Shown here: in pieces, positions 58,002 to 64,000 of the stretch
How positions within the stretch are numbered: position 1 is the stretch's first letter
How the letters are laid out: each line of letters begins with the position of its first letter
Assembly: GCF_947179165.1 (NCBI RefSeq)
Contig: NC_077241.1
Coordinates: forward strand, 29,445,246 to 29,509,245
From: Solanum dulcamara
Lineage: Eukaryota > Streptophyta > Magnoliopsida > Solanales > Solanaceae
Direction of reading: 5' to 3'
DNA length: 64,000 nucleotides
The notes under the pieces: model-generated
Database searches by the model: none
Seen by the model: the letters and a program-made list of their open reading frames with translations, nothing else
What the model was told of the DNA's origin: nothing
Program-made: the position numbers and the translations under genes

Positions 58002-59225
58002 ACCAGTTCTAGAGTCTCCAGTGCCAAAGCCTCCATCTCCTCGGCCAGGGGTTGAGGATAGGGCCACGAGAGATGCAATTTAGTTATTGACAAGATTAAT
58101 GGCGGGGCAGGCTCATAGGCATGAGCTAGGAATAGATTATACGGATAGATATGATAGTTTTAAGGCTCGTGACCTTTTGACTAATAACCCTAGAGTTCTT
58201 TGGGTCGAGGCCTGCGGATGACCCACAGGAGTTTATCCGATAGGTGCAGCATACGTTATGGGTAATTAGGGATTCTGAGACTGAGTCTGTTGAGTTAGCT
58301 TCATATCGGTTATGTGATATAGCTGTTAATTGGTATGAATCCTAGGAATTATCTAGGGGCAAGGGTGCTCCCCTAGCTGTATGGGATGAGTTTGTGGAGG
58401 CCTTCCTTGGTCATTTTCTACCTCCAGAGATACGATGAGCCAAAGTTGATAGATTCTTACATTTATGGAAGAATGGTAAGGGTGTTCAAGATTATAGTCT
58501 TGAGTTTGACTCATTGGCGAGACATGCGCCCACTATTATAGCTAATATGGCTAATAGAGTGCATCATTATATGATAGGGCTGGATCGTTATTTGATTGAC
58601 AGCTCAATACCTTCTCAGCCAAGTATGGATATTGATCCGGTACAGATATATGCAAAGGGGATACAGGACTGGCACAAAGGGCGTCAGCCCAATAGAAATC
58701 ATGATAGAGGACAACATAAGAGGGCTAGATCGATTAGTTATTCGAGTGAGTTTTGAGGTAGGCAGCCTCAATAGTATAATAGATATCCTTCTCAGCCAAC
58801 CCGGAGTGTACCCTCAGAGTTCACAAGTATGAGATTCAATAACACAGTATATTCAGGAGTCGATTAAAGCTCTAGGGTTTCGGGTTCACAGATGAGCAGG
58901 GTTTTGTGCCAGTCAAGGTCACCTTTGCCTCGGTGTTCCCATTGTGGTAGGCCTCATTTTGGGGAGTGCAATTTGTTATAGGTGCTTGCTTTACTTACGG
59001 CCATCAACGCCATGTTATGAGGGAGTGTCCATTTAGGGACAGTCCAGGAGGTGCAGTTCAGCGTACTGGGTCAGTTATTGGTTTATTTTCTTCTGTGGTT
59101 ATGTACCCTATGGGGTAGGGTATTCAGACACCACCAGGCTGTGTTAGAGGCTATGGTGGAGCTTCTAGTTCTAGCGGCCCTTCGAATCGCATATATGCCT
59201 TTGCTAGTAAATAGGACTAGGAGGC
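58002..59225 (+). pseudogene. gag: Second gag remnant, fused directly to an LTR end
   Basis: The sequence begins in mid-gag, aligned with about 47470 of the first element, so ~350 bp of primer site, leader and gag start are missing. The clearest frame, 58514-58756 (80 aa), holds MARHAPTIIANMANR. The zinc knuckle near 58990-59035 has Tyr (TAC) at the second Cys, and a CSHCGRPHFGEC motif lies just before it at about 58934. Stops and shifts interrupt it throughout. Confidence 0.85.
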
Positions 59226-59690
59226 GTCACCAAATATGGTTAAAGGATTGGAATAAAACCTGAGTTAATAGAACTATTTGAGGTAGCCACATCGGTAGGA
59301 GACTCTGGTATAATAAAGCAAATATATAGAAATTGCTTGGTGGATGCATATAGTCGTCATACCTTGGTTGATTTAATAGAGTTAGATATGATGGAGTTTG
59401 ATGTTATTATGGGTATGGACTGTTTAGCCTCTTGTTATGTTAACATTGATTGTAGATACAAAATGGTTCGGTTCCAGTTCCAAGATGAGCCAATTATCGA
59501 ATGGTTGAGGAATACGGCATCACCGAGGGGTAAATTTATTTCATACCTCAAGGCATGGAAAATGGTTAGAAAGGGTTATATTTATCATCTAGTTAGTGTG
59601 CATAACTTGGAAGCAGAGGTAACGACTCTTCAATTAGTACCAGTAGCCAATGAATATCCAGATGTATTTTATGATGAGCTCCCACGTCTT
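59226..59690 (+). pseudogene. Second protease region, active site deleted
   Basis: Compared with the first element, about 100 bp are gone at ~59242, removing the part that held the active-site DPGS. The C-terminal half is intact in the 274-aa frame starting at 59337 (FDVIMGMD near residue 22). That frame's ATG is internal and is not the natural start. Confidence 0.8.
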
Positions 59691-60405
59691 CCTCCTGAAC
59701 AGGAGATAGAGTTCACTATACATGTGTTACCAGATACTCAACCTATATCTATCCATCCCTACAGAATGGCACCTACAAAGCTGAAAGAGTTGAAAGAGCC
59801 ACTAAGAGATCTATTAGAAAAGGGCTTCATTAGGCCCAGCACATTACTATGGGGAGAATTGGTACTATTTGTGAGAAAGAAAGATAGGTCGCTGCGAATG
59901 TGTATTGATTATAGGCAGCTGAATAAGGTAAGAATAAAGAATAGATATCCCTTCCCCAGGATTGATGATTTATTTGACCAGTTGCAGGGTGTTAATTATT
60001 TCTCAAAGACAGACATGCGGTCAGGCTATCATCAGGTACGGGTAAAGGAAGCAGATATTCCAAAGACTGCATTCAGAACCCGATACAGACATTATGAATT
60101 TAGACTAATGTCTTTTGGGATGACTAATGCTCCAACATTGTTTATGGACCTAATGAAATAGGTTTTCAAGCCATTTCTAGACATATTCATGATTGTATTT
60201 ATTGGTGATATTCTAGTCTATTAACAATCGGAGAAAGAGCATGCAAATCATTTGAGAATGGTACTCGGGGTGCTCCAACACTAGAAGTTGTACGCTAAGT
60301 TCTCTAAATTTGAATTCTGGTTGAATTTAGTTGCATTCTTGGGGTATGTTATTGGAGATAATAGTATTTGAGTAGATACATAGAAAATTGAGGCCGTAAA
60401 GACTT
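59690..60405 (+). pseudogene. pol: Second reverse transcriptase, cut by the next LTR
   Basis: Fingers and palm read through in the 274-aa frame that began at 59337: [33 protein letters not shown] and FGMTNAP, ending at TAG 60159-60161. Beyond the stop the catalytic box reads FIGD (60198-60209), so the first Asp is Gly. A TAA and further TAGs follow. At 60405 the sequence is interrupted by the LTR at 60406. The rest of pol presumably lies past the window. Confidence 0.9.
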
Positions 60406-63143
60406 TGTTACACCCCACACTTTTGGACCTTGGAACGTGTTTCTAACCTTCTTGAAAGTGGCCATGAGACCCCTACTGTCCTCACACATCGAAAAACTCT
60501 AAGGAAAGAAGAATGCAATAATCCATGAGAGGAAAGGTTGGAAATAGGGTCGTAAGAATTCAGAAGAAGTTGGATGCCAAGTAACGAGTCATAGGACTCT
60601 ATTTACCTACCTAAGATACCAATTGAGAAGTCTTATACACTTGAGCTACTTAAGGACATACCAAGCTTGCATAGGAGTGTATATATACATGTAAGTATGA
60701 GTAAACTTCAGTTTACACCTCAAATATTCATTTTCAGCACTTGGAAAAGGAACAAAAAAATCCTAAAGACTAAGAGAGAGCACCTATGGCCAAGGCCAAG
60801 AATTCAAGGTGAGTTTTAATTTTCTTCCGCGAATTAATTATCTATGGTGTTCTTCAAGCACTTGGTGAGGTACATATTTATCTTACGATATCTATGGATT
60901 CATTTCTTTAGCCCCACACTTAGAAACTAGAAGAGAAAAACGTTGGAGGGAAAGAAGAGGGAGCTACGGGTTTGGGGCTGCCAAGGTAAGCCTTCGAGTA
61001 TCGTTCCGTGAATTAATCATTTAAGATGAACCAAGGTTATATAATGGTGTTTTATAACATAAAATTCCATTTCGAGGCAGCAAGGAAGCGATACAAACAG
61101 TCTGCTAAATTTTAGCATGTTTAGAGAAGTTACAAGTTGCAATTTGGCAGTTTTGGCTAATTTCGGGTAAGGTATGGTTTCTCCTTTCAATTTGGAATTG
61201 ATGGTGTTGTTATGGAGTGTGTTACACGCCCTATAGGTGGCTGTAAATGTGAAAATTTCATAGAAACTCTTGACGTTTGAAACAAATTAAATTGGAGTCA
61301 CAATAGTTGAATTGTCGTCGAAGTAAAGTGTTGTGCTTATGGTGTACTATTGTAGGTGTGTGTGGGTTTTTTTAAGGTACTAAATATATTCTAAAAGGGG
61401 TGAGGGTGCTTCTGGTTTCATCCACACGACGCCTCATTTCGTATAATTAAAGGTGTTACAAAATAAAGTCTAGAAACCCTATTTTGGTATCGTAGTTTTG
61501 AGCGAGTCGTTTGGAGTTTATATTGTATATTGTTGGTGTGAATTGCTTAAACATACGCTGCAGGTTATTGTTCTTGGTTGTCTGTAGGTATTAGGGGTGT
61601 AATTGGAAATTCGGATAGGGCACATTAGAGGGGCCCAATTTTCGTGAATGTCTTAACTAATTAAAGACCTAGTCAAGGAGATGAACAAGGACATAGGTTC
61701 CGTGAATACTAAGGTGCAATTGAAGGTGCTGAAAAGTTTAAGGTTATTGATACTCGCATTGCTTCCATGTTAAATAGGTTTAGAGTACGACGACGTGGAC
61801 GTGATTAAGAGAAGTCCATACGAGGTATGTGAAGCTTTCTTTTGGCATGTTTTGGAATAAGTATGTGAAACTATCTCTTCTTTATTTTGGCATGTCTTAG
61901 ATGTAGACTATGAATGATGTAAGCTGTGGTGCAACTTCATTCTTATGTTCTGAATATGACTTGAGTACTCTTGATCACTTCTGGATGTTAAGACTCTTAA
62001 AGTAGATAAACTCCTATTCCTCGAGTCTTCTATGTGACAATATAGTGATTGATTAGACAAAACTCTTTTTTTGAAAAGAGAAAGGCTCTGATATAACCAA
62101 TGCTCAGACTGCTATAAGGTATTTCACACTGGTATGTGTATAAGAGTTCCAAAACACCTTTTTACTTAGTCTTTAGTGACATTTAGAGGGTATATGTCAG
62201 ATACTTCCTACCCTGATCTCCAAGTGATTATTTGCTTGATGACTTCATTGAGTCTCAGATAATGATTTAAACTGTGTTTTGTTTCCCACTACTCTACTCG
62301 TGTATACTATAACACTTCTTCTCTGAGTCCAGGGCCGGTAATCGGATTCAAGCTCAATTCCATTACATTGTTCATCGCGCCCTCACTAGAGGGTCGGGTA
62401 CGTATATATATATGTTATGATGTGATGATGTGTCATAATAAGGAGGTGATGGTTATATAGATATGATTCACCGGATCCCTAATAAGGCCGGCTATATTGA
62501 AAATTTGAGCATGCATGATTTTACTTTCCCAAGTATAGGTTTATGATTTGATATTTTCCCCCTACTTTTCTATTTCAGATATGCCTTCAATCGTATTGTG
62601 TTATATTTTACATACTCAGTACATATGTCGTACTGACCCTCCTTTTCTCGGGGGGGACTGCATTTTAAGCCCGCAGGTACAAATACAGGTTTTAGGACTC
62701 CGTCGGCTGAGGATTCTACTCAGCCCAGCTGGAAGAGTCTCTATTATATCGAAGCCTAGTTTTTGGTACTAACCACCGATGTATAAAATTGTTTTTTTTA
62801 TTTAGGGATATGATGGGGGCCCTATCTCGCCATATGCTGTAATTAATATTCTTAGATGTCTGCAGACATATATATATGGATTATGTATGTCAGTTTGGTT
62901 CAGTTGGGTCTATATGATGTATGATATATGTTATTATATTATGACAGTCTCGTCGACTTACGTGCCTCTTCATGATGTGATACAAATGAAAGAGGCTGCT
63001 GGTTTATGGAAATGTTATCACCCAATAGGGTTATGTTGCATGGTATTGTGTTATTTATAGTTCGACTTGACTACAACTGATAGACAAATATACAGGGGTT
63101 CAGATCGTACCCTAGTCATGACCTATGGGGTTGGGTCGTGACA
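60406..63143 (+). mobile_element. 5' LTR of another non-autonomous element
   Basis: 2738 bp, TGTTACACCCC to GGTCGTGACA, inserted into the second pol after GACTT (60401-60405). The matching target duplication should lie beyond the window. The hairpin and G-box block is mostly missing: from about 60675 it passes straight to a TATA-like GTATATATACATG. A Kozak-like ATG at 60786 is followed by the splice-donor-like AAGGTGAGT at 60807. Confidence 0.9.
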
Positions 63144-63147
63144 AAAG

Positions 63148-63159
63148 TGGTGTCAGAGT
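63148..63159 (+). other. Primer-binding site, mutated
   Basis: TGGTGTCAGAGT has two mismatches to the initiator tRNA-Met site and begins 5 bases after the LTR end. Confidence 0.8.
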
Positions 63160-64000
63160 AGTTCGTCCTTGGATTGTCTATAGGTTGTGTCTAGTAGAGT
63201 CTTGATTATCGATGTATTGCGCGCCACATCTATAACAAAAAAGCTACAGGGCATTTAGGATGTTTCCTTTCCTTCACATCCGAGATCATGCTATAGATCT
63301 GAGTCATAGGAAATCTCCTTATACTATCCTTGGATTTTAACAGAAGGACAACATCAACAGAAGGAAGTAATTGACGACATGGGAAGTTATGGAGCATGTA
63401 GGTAAGTAAAGTAAAGGCACGGAAGGTATATATTGGGTAAGGTATTGAAGTAAAATTGAAATGTAAAGTCGAAAACTGAAGGGAACAGTAGACACAAAAG
63501 TGCAACACATATTGTTCGAAGTTGGACATATGAGATAAGTCTGTTATTTCCATACTATTGTTGATATTGAAAGCCCTGTGTGGCTGCAATATGGGATGAT
63601 ATTGGAAGCCTGTGTGGCTGTGATATGATATGAATATATATATATGTTGGCCCTGTGAGGCATTGATGGTATTTTCTGCATGCAGATTTGGGATAAGTAA
63701 AAAATATAGAGGAAAATCTACCAAAATTTTCCCAAGATAAGAAAAGGAAATGAAACAGAGATTCTTAAGATGTCTTGGAAATTGATACCTAGTACCCCTA
63801 TTATGTTTAACTAAAGCTGTAGGAGGTACACTTTATGTCATCATTAAAGAGGCACCATTTCTACTTAGAGAATTTTATTTCAGAGAAATAAAAGCCTACC
63901 TGAGCAGTAAAGTTCAAACTACGGTACCTCTAGCTGTATTTGTGTTGTAGGACCAAAAAAAAGAAAAAAAAACTCAGATTGAAGGGTAAGAATGTCCAGC
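63160..64000 (+). mobile_element. Start of a non-autonomous internal region
   Basis: It matches 10405-11220 with modest divergence, including the doubled GAAAGCC-TGTGTGGCTG block near 63570-63625 and the AT run at 63635-63644. A 164-aa minus-strand open frame (63724-63230) overlaps this non-coding repeat. It resembles nothing, and its counterpart near 10582-10965 has only a shorter frame, so I do not call it a gene. The element runs off the window. Confidence 0.8.

Noticed and set aside
63230..63724. 164-aa minus-strand open frame
   Set aside because: It lies antisense over the non-coding internal repeat. The related copy near 10582-10965 has a shorter, shifted frame, so the frame is not conserved.
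1..64000. Host genes, tRNA or rRNA genes
   Set aside because: I scanned the open frames and intervals and recognised only retrotransposon parts. The TGGTATCAGAGC matches are primer-binding sites, not tRNA genes.

Overview
This window looks like plant nuclear DNA made almost entirely of nested, decayed LTR retrotransposons, as in gene-poor heterochromatin. I see no host gene, tRNA or rRNA. Three things point to a eudicot, most likely Solanaceae. The gag-pol remnants are Ty3/gypsy chromoviruses, probably Del/Tekay-like. The primer-binding sites match plant initiator-tRNA-Met. A 5'-truncated RTE-type LINE ends in a TTG-repeat tail of the kind common in nightshade genomes. The species call is inference.

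Nearly everything belongs to one LTR superfamily. Its LTRs are unusually long (about 2.7-3.3 kb), start TGTTACACCC, end GGTCGTGACA, and are followed by a TGGTATCAGAGC-type primer site. Two kinds of internal region use these LTRs. One is a recognisable gag-pol (47113-52246, and a partial second copy at 58002-60405). The other is a non-coding or extremely decayed internal region that recurs as the same sequence in several places (10389-14947; inverted at 2549-3239 plus 6173-6778 and at 39663-40550; 63144-64000). This looks like a partner system in which a defective element borrows the enzymes of a coding relative.

Layout. 1-7366: forward LTR tail, inverted LTR half, inverted internal region split by a solo LTR (3240-6172), then a head-to-head junction. 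7367-18049: a complete non-autonomous element. 18050-39662: a tandem duplication of about 10 kb of one LTR that carries a nested 7-kb composite element. The duplication arose by unequal exchange between two LTR 3' ends. The left copy later gained a solo LTR (18207-20050, target duplication CGGTG) that is absent from the right copy, and the right copy later lost 447 bp. 39663-40550: an inverted internal fragment. 40551-52614: a gag-pol element whose 5' LTR holds another solo LTR (43476-46779, target duplication TATAT) and whose 3' LTR is cut off. 52615-58001: a third copy of the composite structure, broken by the LINE (56126-57563, 19-bp target duplication). 58002-60405: a second gag-pol fragment. 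60406-64000: the 5' LTR and start of another non-autonomous element that runs off the window.

None of the coding remnants can be functional. The gag of the first element carries many in-frame stops, most explained by C-to-T change at CAG or CAA. Both reverse transcriptases have lost an active-site aspartate, by different changes. The most unusual item is the composite element: LTR, primer site, inverted LTR half, LTR. Its own transcript could fold into a long hairpin. It is present in two tandem copies and one dispersed copy. All coordinates were read by eye. Exact ends supported by target duplications are good to the base; internal junctions are good to a few tens of bases.
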